From the NCBI RefSeq assembly GCF_006149005.1, contig NZ_VBSL01000005.1, positions 372,338-436,337 on the forward strand: a stretch of DNA of 64,000 bases, given 5' to 3'. The notes under the pieces were generated by a model. That model saw only the letters and a list, made by a program, of their open reading frames with translations, ran no database searches and was not told the DNA's origin. A program made the position numbers and the translations under genes. Of the stretch, positions 51,041-60,310 are shown one piece after another. Origin of the DNA: Larkinella sp. C7 (GTDB lineage Bacteria > Bacteroidota > Bacteroidia > Cytophagales > Spirosomataceae). The first letter of the stretch is position 1. Each line of letters opens with the position of its first letter.

Positions 51041-51799
51041 TCAACGTTTGGAAGCCGCGTGTTTTTCCAGCAACCGCAGCGTGTGGTCCAGTGATTTGGG
51101 ATCGCTCCAGTCTTCATGGCCCGGTACAACGATCTTCGCCGTTCCAAATTGCGCCATTACACGCCGGATCGAATTCGGCCATTCTTTCAGGTTGGCGTCG
51201 CCGACGTAGCCCATGCCGAAAGCCGCTACGCTTTTGACAAAACAACCACCGTGCAGAATCTGCTGGTTGGGGAGCCAGACCACAATGTTGTCACTTGTAT
51301 GCCCTTCGCCTGGAAAATAACACCGAATTGGTTCCTGACCGATCGTGAAGGTCGTATCATTTGGGAGGATGGCTTCGGGCGCTTCGTATCCTTCCTTTAC
51401 CGATTTTTGGGCTGTCAGCGGGGTGCCCACTACCCGAATACCGGCTTTTCGCAATTCACCGACACCGCCCACCCGGTCGCCGTGGGCGTGGGTGACGATG
51501 CAGAGCCGGACGGGCTGGTGCAGGTTGTCCTTTACCCATTGCAGCACTTGTTGGGTGTTGCCGGTATTTTCCCGGGTATCCCACCCTGTATCCACCAATA
51601 CGACGCCGTCTTTTGTTTTGATAATGAGTCCATTGGAGGGGACGGCGTCATTTTGATACATCCCATACGTGGTGTGAACCAGAACCTGGTCATTGAGGGG
51701 CGTCACCACCAGTTTGGGCAGTACGTTTTTTTTTGACGATTGCGCCTGTGCGAAACCGTGCAGAAAGATGGCGAAAACAAATGCCGTCAGAATACGCAT
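51041..51799 (-). CDS. Subclass B1 metallo-beta-lactamase, exported
   Basis: A 252-residue enzyme with a signal peptide (cleaved near residue 20, AQAQS). All B1 zinc ligands are present: His104, His106 and Asp108 (THAHGDRVGG), His167 (GEGHTSDN), Cys186 (GGCFVKS, with Lys189) and His228 (VPGHEDW). The DTGWD motif at about 70-74 is also typical. It should hydrolyse beta-lactams, including carbapenems, in the periplasm; relatives are chromosomal in many Flavobacteria and Cytophagia. The open frame to 51853 is a 5' extension; the ATG at 51799 begins the signal peptide. It is divergent from the M28 peptidase gene. Confidence 0.93.
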   Translation of the reverse strand: MRILTAFVFAIFLHGFAQAQSSKKNVLPKLVVTPLNDQVLVHTTYGMYQNDAVPSNGLIIKTKDGVVLVDTGWDTRENTGNTQQVLQWVKDNLHQPVRLCIVTHAHGDRVGGVGELRKAGIRVVGTPLTAQKSVKEGYEAPEAILPNDTTFTIGQEPIRCYFPGEGHTSDNIVVWLPNQQILHGGCFVKSVAAFGMGYVGDANLKEWPNSIRRVMAQFGTAKIVVPGHEDWSDPKSLDHTLRLLEKHAASKR

Positions 51800-51917
51800 G
51801 AAGAAGAAATTGCTGATGAGTAAATACCCCGAATTGGTAAAGCAAAATTGCAAAAAATGTTTCCCATCTCATAGCTAGCAGACACAGAAATCCGACTCCA
51901 AAGCCACCAAAATGCGT

Positions 51918-51925
51918 TACTTTTG
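51918..51925 (+). promoter_or_regulatory. -7 box five bases before the M28 peptidase ATG
   Basis: TACTTTTG at 51918-51925 is a full TAnnTTTG match, and the ATG begins at 51931. If used, transcription would start near or at the start codon, giving a leaderless or nearly leaderless message. Confidence 0.5.
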
Positions 51926-51930
51926 CGGGT

Positions 51931-52863
51931 ATGAACTACCGCTTACTTGCTCTTTTGCTTTTCCTGACGATTCCGTTGCGGGCGCAGGAGCCCTCGGCCG
52001 ACCGAATTCACAAACACATCAAAAAACTGGCTTCCGACCGGATGAAGGGCCGGGGTACCGGCAGTCGTGAAAATGCCAAAGCTGCGGCCTACATCGCCCG
52101 GCATTTCCGGAAATACGGTCTGAAACCGCTGGGCGAAGACGGTTTTTACCAACCTTTTACGGCCAAAGTCCGGCGCGTGGTGGTGCCCGACAGCCTCCGC
52201 AAAGCCGCCAATGTGATTGGATTTCTGGACAACGGCGCGGAGCATACCATTGTGATCGGTGCCCATTACGACCACCTAGGTTTGGGCGATCAGGGCAGTT
52301 CGCTGGACCCCAAACCGCAGGGACAGATTCACAACGGCGCCGACGACAATGCCTCGGGCGTGGCCGGTTTGCTGGAACTGGCGCAGTATTACGCCAAAAA
52401 TTCAGTAAAAGAACCGTACAATTTTCTGTTCATGGCATTCGGCGCGGAAGAACTGGGGTTGCTGGGTTCCCGCCATTTTCTGAACCACCCCACCCTGCCG
52501 CTGGACCGGATGAATTTCATGATTTGTATGGACATGATTGGCCGGTATAACCCGGAACGCGGCATCGGCATCGGGGGCTACGGAACCGCCGACGCCTGGC
52601 CGACGGTTTTCAAAGACGTCACCGCCGGGGTGAAATTCTTCACCGACCGGGCCGGCAACGGTGGTTCCGATAATGCGGCTTTTTACGCCAAAAAAATTCC
52701 CGTGCTGTTTTTCCATACCGGCGGGCATCCGGATTACCACAAACCGGGTGACGATCCCGAGAAAATCGACGCCAAAGCCGAGGAGGAAATTCTGCGGCTG
52801 GAAATCAGGCTGATCGACAACGCTATGAAGCTGCCGAAGATGACATTTACCCCGGTTCAGTAA
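51931..52863 (+). CDS. M28 family zinc peptidase, exported
   Basis: A 310-residue exported aminopeptidase-like enzyme (signal peptide to about residue 19, LRAQ). Ligand motifs in order: HYDH (HYDHLG), GADDN, FGAEELGLLGS with the catalytic Glu pair, MDMIGR and GGHPDYHKPGDD. This is the standard co-catalytic two-zinc M28 set. It probably trims peptides in the periplasm. It has a -7 box very close to the ATG and no visible partner downstream before the serine hydrolase gene. Confidence 0.92.
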   Translation: MNYRLLALLLFLTIPLRAQEPSADRIHKHIKKLASDRMKGRGTGSRENAKAAAYIARHFRKYGLKPLGEDGFYQPFTAKVRRVVVPDSLRKAANVIGFLDNGAEHTIVIGAHYDHLGLGDQGSSLDPKPQGQIHNGADDNASGVAGLLELAQYYAKNSVKEPYNFLFMAFGAEELGLLGSRHFLNHPTLPLDRMNFMICMDMIGRYNPERGIGIGGYGTADAWPTVFKDVTAGVKFFTDRAGNGGSDNAAFYAKKIPVLFFHTGGHPDYHKPGDDPEKIDAKAEEEILRLEIRLIDNAMKLPKMTFTPVQ

Positions 52864-52970
52864 GCCGCCAGTCAACGATTTTAACCGGGTAGAGTAATGC
52901 CGGAAGCAAAGCTACTTTCTATTGAAAATACGCTATGGACAGCGTTGGCCCACGTAGAAAGACCTCCGGC

Positions 52971-54845
52971 ATGAACCTCCCCCAACAAATTCGTTACACG
53001 GTTTTCTTTTTTTGCATTCTTTTCGTTCCTCTGACTGGAAGAAGCCAGGAGAAACCGAAGTCCCCCAAAACGATTCCAGAACTTCAACGGGCGATTGAAA
53101 ACGTACTGAAAGAAACCGGAACTCCGGCGGTCGGGGTGGCTTTGGTCAAGGGAGACAGTACGGTTTGGGTGGCCGGTTTGGGAAAAGCCAATCTGGAGAA
53201 AAACACGAAGGCTACGGCTACGACGCTGTTCCGCATTGGTTCGGTGTCGAAAATGTTCGTTTCGCTGGCCGTTCTGAAGCTCCAGGAAGAAGGCCGGATT
53301 CATCTGAAAGACAAAGTCAGGGACTTAGCCCCCGAAATTGCCTACGTCAACCCCTGGGAAAAAACCGCTCCGATTCTCGTGGAGCACCTGCTGGAACACA
53401 CCACGGGCTGGGACGATATGCACCTGGCGGATTACGCCCTCAACGATCCTTCCCTTACGCTGAAACAGGGACTCGATTTTCTGCCCGGCACACGGACATC
53501 CCGCTGGATGCCGGGCACACGGATGGCCTACAGCAATTCGGGTCCGCCGGTGGCCGCCTACATCATCGAAAAACGGACGGGCCAGCGTTTTGAAGACTAC
53601 ATACAGACCCATTTTTTTCAACCGCTGGGCATGACAACGGCGACGTATTTTGCGTCGGCGCTTTACCAGCAACGGGGGGCCACCCTCTACGTGAACAACA
53701 ATCCCCAGCCGTATTGGAACATCAGCGTTCGTCCGTCGGGGGCCATTAATGCGTCACCGACGGATATGGCCCGGATGCTCCTTTTTTTTGTCAATCGGGG
53801 TCGGGTTGGTGATCGGCAACTCGTGGGTGAAACCTCCCTGAAACGCATGGAAACCCCCACCACCACCACCGGCGCCCGGGCGGGTCTGGACTACGGATAC
53901 GGTTTGGCCAACTATTCGACCCCGTATAAGCAGTTTGTATACCGATCCCACGCAGGCGGGGTGAACGGCGGACTGACGGATTTTTCGTATCTCCCGACCC
54001 ACCGGGTGGGCTATGCCATTATGATCAATGCCGCGAACGGAAATGCCCTTTCCCAGATTGGGAACCTGATCCGGAGTTTTCAGACGGCCCCTTTTCCGAC
54101 CGATTCGACCCGCACAAAGCCGGTGAAACAAAAGCTCGAGGATGCGATTTCGGGCTATTATGTTCCGATCAATCCGCGGGTGCAAAAGATGTATTTTCAA
54201 CAGCGGATTGTGGACGTAAAGCGCCTTTGGCGGAACGGAAATTTTCTTTTTAGCCGAAACCTGTTCGGGGGCGGTTTAGAAACCCACGTCGCCGTGACCG
54301 ACCGCCGGTATGCCTCGCCCGAAACCGGGAAAATCAGTGTGGTGCAGGTACAGGACCCGCTGGCGGGGGAAGTCGTTCACGTGGGCAGTCTGGCTCTGCT
54401 GCGGATTTCACCGGTTCTGGCATATGGTCAATACCTGCTCAGCATCCTCTGGATCTTGTATCTGCTGGGTTCGGTGATTTTCGGCAGCGTCTGGTTGATC
54501 CGATACTGGAAGACCAGGCGGGGCCGTACGGAGACGCGCAACGTTATTCTGTGGCCTTTTCTGACGAGTCTGCTTTTTCTGTTGACCACGATTCTGGGCA
54601 TCATCGGCGGGCAGGATCCGATGGAAAGGCTGGGAAAGCCAGGGCTTATATCGGTTTCCGCGCTGGTATTGTCCATTCTTTTTGCCCTGGCGGCCGTCTG
54701 GTCCGTCATCAGGCTGATCCAGGAACGGAAAGCCAGCGTGAGCAGAACCGTTTACTGGCACATGGTCGTGCTATCGGTTCTCCATGTCATGGCCACCGGT
54801 TATCTAACGTGGTTTGGAGCCATTGGCGTACCAACCTGGCAATAA
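52971..54845 (+). CDS. Serine hydrolase of the beta-lactamase/AmpC family with C-terminal TM segments
   Basis: A 624-residue protein with an exported N-terminal serine hydrolase domain (signal peptide to about residue 26). The SxxK motif is Ser91-V-S-Lys94 (GSVSKMF), and the YxN motif is Tyr187-S-Asn189. A His-x-Gly motif (SHAGGV) lies near 335. The C-terminal part (about 490-624) has four hydrophobic segments, for example YLLSILWILYLLGSVIFGSV, so it is a membrane-tethered enzyme. Beta-lactamase, esterase or D-aminopeptidase activity cannot be separated by sequence. The ATG at 52971 begins the signal peptide. Confidence 0.87.
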   Translation: MNLPQQIRYTVFFFCILFVPLTGRSQEKPKSPKTIPELQRAIENVLKETGTPAVGVALVKGDSTVWVAGLGKANLEKNTKATATTLFRIGSVSKMFVSLAVLKLQEEGRIHLKDKVRDLAPEIAYVNPWEKTAPILVEHLLEHTTGWDDMHLADYALNDPSLTLKQGLDFLPGTRTSRWMPGTRMAYSNSGPPVAAYIIEKRTGQRFEDYIQTHFFQPLGMTTATYFASALYQQRGATLYVNNNPQPYWNISVRPSGAINASPTDMARMLLFFVNRGRVGDRQLVGETSLKRMETPTTTTGARAGLDYGYGLANYSTPYKQFVYRSHAGGVNGGLTDFSYLPTHRVGYAIMINAANGNALSQIGNLIRSFQTAPFPTDSTRTKPVKQKLEDAISGYYVPINPRVQKMYFQQRIVDVKRLWRNGNFLFSRNLFGGGLETHVAVTDRRYASPETGKISVVQVQDPLAGEVVHVGSLALLRISPVLAYGQYLLSILWILYLLGSVIFGSVWLIRYWKTRRGRTETRNVILWPFLTSLLFLLTTILGIIGGQDPMERLGKPGLISVSALVLSILFALAAVWSVIRLIQERKASVSRTVYWHMVVLSVLHVMATGYLTWFGAIGVPTWQ

Positions 54846-54998
54846 CGCAAATCCGTCAGGCAGAAATAACAGAATGAAATACGTTCGATCCGTTTCCCCA
54901 TTTCGGATACAACATCAAGAGATCTGGTTACTTTTTTGGATCTGAACTGCCGCACCTTTGCAGCGTCAAGAGTTGACTCCGATTTAACAAGAAAACTT

Positions 54999-56009
54999 AT
55001 GAGCAGTATTCAAAAAACGAAATTAGGCAGTCAGGGACTGGTCGTTCCCAAAATTGGATTGGGTTGCATGGGCATGAGCCAAATTGCGGGCATGGATATT
55101 TACGGAAAAGCCGACGAAGCCGAATCCATTGCCACCATTCACCGCTCGCTCGAACTGGGCGGTAATTTTCTGGATACGGCTGATTTATACGGCCCACTCG
55201 CCAACGAACGACTCGTGGCCAAAGCCATCCGGGGAAACCGGGATCAGTATGTGATTGCCACCAAGTTCGGCTACGAGATCGACGACAACGAACAATTGAC
55301 CTGGCGCATCAACGGCCAGCGTGACTATGTCAGGAAAGCCGTCGAGCGTTCGCTGAAAAACCTGGGAACCGATTTCATCGACCTGTACTACCTCCACCGC
55401 CTGGACCCCAGCACGCCAGTTGAAGAAACCGTGGGGGCTATGGCCGAACTGGTTAAGGAAGGGAAAGTTGGGTACATCGGCCTGTCGGAAGTGGGTTCGG
55501 AAACCATTCGGAAGGCCCACAACGTTCATCCCCTGACGGCGGTCCAGACCGAATACTCTCTGTTTGAGCGCAGTGTGGAAGAAGACGGTATTCTGGCGAC
55601 GATTCAGGAACTGGGCATCGGTTTTGTGGCCTATTCACCCCTGGGCCGGGGTTTTATTTCCGGCGAAGTGAAAAGCCCGGATGATTTTCCGGCCAATGAT
55701 TTCCGGCGAAGCATTCCCCGTTTTCAGGGCGAGCAGTTTTACAAGAACCTGGAACTGGTCGATGCGATTCACGAACTGGCCGCAGAAAAAGAAATTACGC
55801 CGTCGCAACTGGCCATTGCGTGGGTAATTGCCAAAGGCTTTTTACCGATTCCGGGGACCAAACGCGTGAAATACGTGGAGCAGAATCTGGCGGCTACCGG
55901 CATCTCGCTCAGCACCGACGAACTGGCTCGTCTGGAAGCCATCATTCCGCTGGGCACCTCGACCGGCGACCGGTATGACGCCAGCGGAATGGCGATGGTT
56001 AACTTATAA
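54999..56009 (+). CDS. Aldo/keto reductase
   Basis: A 336-residue AKR-family oxidoreductase. The tetrad is visible: Asp and Tyr in LDTADLYGP, Lys in ATKFGY and His in [13 protein letters not shown]-binding segments at the C-terminus (AYSPLGRGF and [12 protein letters not shown]) are present. It is similar to the AKR13 type (pyridoxal reductase/auxin-inducible-like). The ATG at 54999 begins a normal [11 protein letters not shown] start; the open frame to 54936 is an extension. A CACCTTTG box at 54953-54960 is a weak promoter candidate. It is followed by a hairpin terminator and an AraC regulator. Confidence 0.92.
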   Translation: MSSIQKTKLGSQGLVVPKIGLGCMGMSQIAGMDIYGKADEAESIATIHRSLELGGNFLDTADLYGPLANERLVAKAIRGNRDQYVIATKFGYEIDDNEQLTWRINGQRDYVRKAVERSLKNLGTDFIDLYYLHRLDPSTPVEETVGAMAELVKEGKVGYIGLSEVGSETIRKAHNVHPLTAVQTEYSLFERSVEEDGILATIQELGIGFVAYSPLGRGFISGEVKSPDDFPANDFRRSIPRFQGEQFYKNLELVDAIHELAAEKEITPSQLAIAWVIAKGFLPIPGTKRVKYVEQNLAATGISLSTDELARLEAIIPLGTSTGDRYDASGMAMVNL

Positions 56010-56024
56010 AAAAGTAGGAAAGCA

Positions 56025-56061
56025 ACCCGGAAAAGCATTTTTTGGCGATGCTTTTCCGGGT
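56025..56061 (+). terminator. Hairpin between the aldo/keto reductase and AraC genes
   Basis: Perfect 14-base arms at 56025-56038 and 56048-56061 with a T-rich loop. It lies 16 bases after the reductase stop, and its right arm contains an ATG (56048) that would otherwise be taken as the AraC start. Confidence 0.75.
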
Positions 56062-56080
56062 CTTCAAAATCAAAACCTGC

Positions 56081-57001
56081 ATGAAAAAGAACGCCAGTTC
56101 TCCCTATTTTATCCAGTCAATCGCTGATTTACACCGGATTCTGGAGTTACCCAAACCGGAACATCCGCTGGTGAGCGTAATTAATTTCGAAGAAATAACA
56201 TGCTATACGGATGAAAGCATGAGAAGCCTTATTTACAATTTTTACTCGATCTGCATCAAAAAAGGATTTAAAGGAAAATTAAAATATGGTCAGAACTATT
56301 ATGATTTCGACGAAGGCATCATGACTTTCTTCTCACCCGGGCAAGTCATTACCACGGATATCACGGATGAGCTGGCGCTTTCGGGTTGGTGGCTGGTGGT
56401 GCATTCCGATTACATCCGGAATTACCAGTTGGCAAAATCCATCCGGAATTACGGTTTTTTCTCATATGCCGCGAATGAAGCCCTGCATCTTTCCGAAAAG
56501 GAAGAAGCAATGGCCACCACCATAATGAAGAATATTGAACAGGAATATCGTTCGAATATTGACTCCTACAGTCAGGATGTTATCGTTTCGCACATCGAAT
56601 TATTGCTCAATTATTCAAACCGGTTCTACAACCGGCAGTTCATCACCCGCAAAGCTGCCAACAGCGATTTGCTGATCAAGCTGGAAGCGCTGTTAGTGGA
56701 TTACTTTTCCGGCGAGAAGGTGCGGCAACTGGGGCTGCCAACGGTCCATTACATTTCGGAACAACTCGCCATTTCGCCCAACTACTTAAGCGACCTCCTG
56801 CGCAACCTGACGGGCCAGAGCACCCAGCAGCACATCCACAACAAACTAATCGAAAAAGCACAGGAAATCTTGACGACCACTTCCCTCTCGGTGAGCGAAA
56901 TTGCGTATCAACTCGGTTTTGAATACCCGCAGTCGTTTAGCAAACTGTTCAAGAATAAAACGAATCTCTCTCCGCTCGAATTCCGGCATACGTTCAATTA
57001 G
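56081..57001 (+). CDS. AraC-family transcriptional regulator
   Basis: A 306-residue regulator with an N-terminal cupin-like sensing domain (about 10-190, YGQNYYDFDEGIMTFFSPGQV) and a C-terminal AraC HTH (about 215-306). The HTH helices are HYISEQLAISPNYLSDLLRN and VSEIAYQLGFEYPQSFSKLFK, ending NLSPLEFRHTFN. The start at 56081 is chosen because the upstream ATGs lie inside the terminator hairpin. It is placed right after the aldo/keto reductase gene, a common pairing, and may control it. Confidence 0.9.
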   Translation: MKKNASSPYFIQSIADLHRILELPKPEHPLVSVINFEEITCYTDESMRSLIYNFYSICIKKGFKGKLKYGQNYYDFDEGIMTFFSPGQVITTDITDELALSGWWLVVHSDYIRNYQLAKSIRNYGFFSYAANEALHLSEKEEAMATTIMKNIEQEYRSNIDSYSQDVIVSHIELLLNYSNRFYNRQFITRKAANSDLLIKLEALLVDYFSGEKVRQLGLPTVHYISEQLAISPNYLSDLLRNLTGQSTQQHIHNKLIEKAQEILTTTSLSVSEIAYQLGFEYPQSFSKLFKNKTNLSPLEFRHTFN

Positions 57002-57465
57002 ATTCCCGAAGTAGTACGGCATTGCCGGAGCAAATCGTAACCAAACCAACCTACGAAATGCCGTTCATTCATGCTTTCTACCCCTACATTTTATCCTATA
57101 GCAACCCTATTTAAAATTGTTTGTAAGGACAAAAGACACAACGCTGTACTCGTACAAGATATCTGTTTGTACAATCGGAATAATCATGCCGTTTGATAAC
57201 TTAACCTGCGTTACCCTTTTTAAATAATGCAGTTCATTGTTGCCCTGTCGCGCAATTTAATCAGACGGCTAAAGCTTTTTGGTATTCACCGGTAATCCAT
57301 CTCCGCCCCTGTTAAAGAATCAATGTACCATCCTATAAATAAATTCTATATTTGTAGTAGTATATGATGCAGAAATAGCACTTATTCCGTTTAAGAAGCC
57401 TATTTAGCCGTTATATAGCTTCCAATCCTTTTTATATCAGCGTTTACTTAAATTTTTCTCGCGTT
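57002..57465. other. Non-coding spacer upstream of the CotH-family gene
   Basis: The 464-base, AT-rich region between the AraC and CotH genes contains no frame with protein character. A -7-like box lies in its 3' part at 57347-57354. I see no tRNA, riboswitch or other structured RNA. Confidence 0.6.
57347..57354 (+). promoter_or_regulatory. Candidate -7 box (TATATTTG) for the CotH-family gene
   Basis: TATATTTG at 57347-57354 matches TAnnTTTG and would give a 5' leader of about 105 bases before the ATG at 57466. Confidence 0.4.
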
Positions 57466-60099
57466 ATGAAGCAAACTTTTACCGCTATTAAATCCCTCTA
57501 TTCGTGTTTTTTGGGAATATTCCTGCTGATTTCCTGCCTGGAAACCACGGTTGTATACGCACAGTCCATTAGTGTAGAGCCTGAGAGTTATCAGGTGGAT
57601 AAATCAAGAAAGCTCATCGTCTGCAATCGAATTCCGACCATTCCATCCGGTCAACCGGCACGTCCGAAAATCATCTTCGATAAGGAGTATACTTTTTCAG
57701 AAGCGACTGCGGCCTTTGAAAAGGGCAAGGCCTACAAGATTAACAGCAACGGAGCCATTTTTACCCTGTTCTTCACTGGCTTGCCGATCCTGAATGTTAA
57801 AACCGTTAACAGTAAGGCCATTAACGAAAAGGAAGACGATGTTCGTACCCCGGGAACCATTACGCTTTCTACGGCTGACAAGCCACTGGTGACGTCTTAC
57901 ATGGGCATTCGGGTGCGGGGTAATTTCTCAAGAGGCTACCCGAAGAAAGGGTATAATATGGAATTATGGAATGATATAAAAGGGGATGAAAGTCGGGATG
58001 TTAGTCTGGACGGATTGCGCGAAGACAGTGATTATTATCTCCTGGCCATGTACGGTGAATCCATGCGACTCCAAAATGCAACGGCGCATTCACTCTGGCT
58101 TAAAACACATACACTGCCCTATATCGCCAAGGAACCCGAAGCCATTGGCGGAATCCGATACCGGTATACCGATGTATTCATCAACGGTTCTTATAACGGG
58201 GTTTATCTGCTGACCGAAAAGGAAGACCGGAAGCAATTAAAACTCAAGAAAATCACCGACGACGGCGAAGTTCGGGGCGAACTCTACAAGACTAATCCGG
58301 GAAGCGCAACTAAATATACCGGACCTTTGCCAGGCTACGATCCCAACGCCGGCCTGAGTTGGGGTGGTTTTGAAATCGATTATCCGAAACAGTCATTCTG
58401 GTTTAACCTCTATGATTTTGTGAACTTTATCGTTAATTCTTCCAATCAGAATTTTAAAGCCGGAATTTTCAGTCGGGTGGAAATGACCAGTCTGATCGAC
58501 AATTTCGTTTTCATTAACGCCATCCGCGCTGCGGATAACATGTCGAACAATCAGGTACTGGCGAAATACAAAGAAGGGGAAAAATATTTTTTCCTTCCGT
58601 GGGATTTAGATGCGTCGTTTGGATACGATTTTACGGGAAACAAAGAATACCATACGAACGATATTATGACCAACGGGCTTTATAACCGGCTCCTGTCGCT
58701 GGACCCCGATGGATTTAAATCCAAACTCCGGAAACGCTGGTTTGAGCTGAGAGGCACCATCTACAGCCTGGAAAGTATCAAACAGGAATTGCGGACTCAT
58801 TATAACCTGCTCCAGCATGAAGGTGCCTACGCCCGCGAAACCCTGCGGTGGCCCGATCGACTGGCGTTGGCCGACTTCTCCTACATCGACCCCTGGCTCG
58901 AGAAACGCCTGGCTTATCTGGACAAATACATCGGGGCTTTTCCGTCCGACGCACCCGCTCCCTTCGTAGTCACCTTGACATCGTTTACGGGCGTCATCGA
59001 TGGAGCGCAAAAAAAACTGGACTGGACCACCAGCAAAGAGCAGAACTCCCGCCGGTTTGAAGTTGAATTCAGTACCAATGGCAGTTCCTACAGCAAAGTG
59101 GGTGAAGTGGCGGCCGCCGGTACCAGCGACGGCACCCAAAACTACAGTTTCACGCATTCGAATGCCTCCTCACCTGCGTACTATCGCCTGAAAATGATCA
59201 GTACGAGTGAAACCTCGCAGTACAGTAGCGTGGTTCAGATTACGGCACCGGGCGGTTGTACGCCACCGGCGGCCCCCGCCGTCAATGCCAGTTCTACCAC
59301 GGCGACATCCGGCCAAAGTGTGCAACTGACGGCTACCGGGTGTGCTTATACGGTGGTCTGGAGCAATAACCAAACCGGATCGCCGATTACCGTGAACCCG
59401 GCCATAACGACCAGTTATACCGCCAAATGCCAAAAGGAAGCCGGTTGCGAAAGCGGTTCCTCGGCTGCCGTTACGGTTACCATCAATAACCCAACGACCG
59501 TAACCGGCAATTTTGAAGGATTCCTGGATAAGGTCGAATGCGGAACGATGCGGGGGTGGGTCTGGGACCGGAACAAACCGAACACCCCGCTGACGGTCGA
59601 GTTTCTGGAGGGCAACACCTCCCTGGGAACGGTACTGGCCGATATTTACCGCGAGGACATCAAAGCCGCCGGTAAAGGTGACGGTCGGCACGTCTATAGC
59701 TTTCCGACGCCCGAGTCCCTGAAAGACAACCGGACCCACACCATTTCGGCGCGGGTGCTGGGCAGTACCTATACACTGAAACAGGCACCCAAAGTGCTCG
59801 GGCCCTGTGCACCCGGTGCCCGCCTGAGTGCCTCGTTCGAGGACGAATCCGACATCCGCATTTCGGTCGCACCGAATCCGACGAGCGGTGAATTTGAGGT
59901 GAGCTTCTATACCGCCACCTGGCAGCAGTCGACCATATCGGTTGTTGATTTACTGGGTCGCAACTGGTTTACGAGTACCCTGGAAGGCAGCGGAATCCAG
60001 AAACAAAAAGTACGTTTATCCGGTGCCACCGGGCTGTATATGGTTCAGGTTCAACAGGGGAAGGACGTTCGCACGAAAAGTCTGGTTCTTCAGCAATAA
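57466..60099 (+). CDS. CotH kinase-family secreted protein with T9SS sorting domain
   Basis: An 877-residue secreted protein. A signal peptide (about 1-33) is followed by a CotH kinase-like domain (about 130-480, GIRVRGNFSRGYPKKGYNME with the catalytic-like FLPWDLDASFGYD). Next come a Fn3-like domain (about 500-590), an Ig-like segment (about 600-680), and a 100-residue domain with GTMRGWVWDRNKPNTPLTVE that recurs in Bacteroidota surface proteins (about 690-780). A type A T9SS C-terminal sorting domain (VAPNPTSGEFEV, final LVLQQ) ends the chain. CotH domains can phosphorylate proteins in spore coats; here the function is unknown but surface display is likely. Confidence 0.9.
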   Translation: MKQTFTAIKSLYSCFLGIFLLISCLETTVVYAQSISVEPESYQVDKSRKLIVCNRIPTIPSGQPARPKIIFDKEYTFSEATAAFEKGKAYKINSNGAIFTLFFTGLPILNVKTVNSKAINEKEDDVRTPGTITLSTADKPLVTSYMGIRVRGNFSRGYPKKGYNMELWNDIKGDESRDVSLDGLREDSDYYLLAMYGESMRLQNATAHSLWLKTHTLPYIAKEPEAIGGIRYRYTDVFINGSYNGVYLLTEKEDRKQLKLKKITDDGEVRGELYKTNPGSATKYTGPLPGYDPNAGLSWGGFEIDYPKQSFWFNLYDFVNFIVNSSNQNFKAGIFSRVEMTSLIDNFVFINAIRAADNMSNNQVLAKYKEGEKYFFLPWDLDASFGYDFTGNKEYHTNDIMTNGLYNRLLSLDPDGFKSKLRKRWFELRGTIYSLESIKQELRTHYNLLQHEGAYARETLRWPDRLALADFSYIDPWLEKRLAYLDKYIGAFPSDAPAPFVVTLTSFTGVIDGAQKKLDWTTSKEQNSRRFEVEFSTNGSSYSKVGEVAAAGTSDGTQNYSFTHSNASSPAYYRLKMISTSETSQYSSVVQITAPGGCTPPAAPAVNASSTTATSGQSVQLTATGCAYTVVWSNNQTGSPITVNPAITTSYTAKCQKEAGCESGSSAAVTVTINNPTTVTGNFEGFLDKVECGTMRGWVWDRNKPNTPLTVEFLEGNTSLGTVLADIYREDIKAAGKGDGRHVYSFPTPESLKDNRTHTISARVLGSTYTLKQAPKVLGPCAPGARLSASFEDESDIRISVAPNPTSGEFEVSFYTATWQQSTISVVDLLGRNWFTSTLEGSGIQKQKVRLSGATGLYMVQVQQGKDVRTKSLVLQQ

Positions 60100-60118
60100 G
60101 CGGTTTTTAGTCCATCCA

Positions 60119-60157
60119 CCGAGGGCCTGTCAGGAGTTGTTCCGGGCAGGCCCTCGG
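60119..60157 (+). terminator. Hairpin downstream of the CotH-family gene
   Basis: CCGAGGGCCTG (60119-60129) pairs with CAGGCCCTCGG (60147-60157), a perfect 11-base stem 20 bases past the stop codon. There is no T tract directly after it, so termination strength is uncertain. Confidence 0.6.
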
Positions 60158-60310
60158 TATGTGTAAATCTCCCTAGTTTTAAAATGGCCCTTAAACAGGA
60201 TAAACTCCGTCATTTTTAGCCAAATTGCGGTTCAAAAACCCACATAGGCGGCAGGTATGCTTACCCGTGTAACCTGTTACCGTTGCATGACTGTTCATTC
60301 GCTGATTTGT

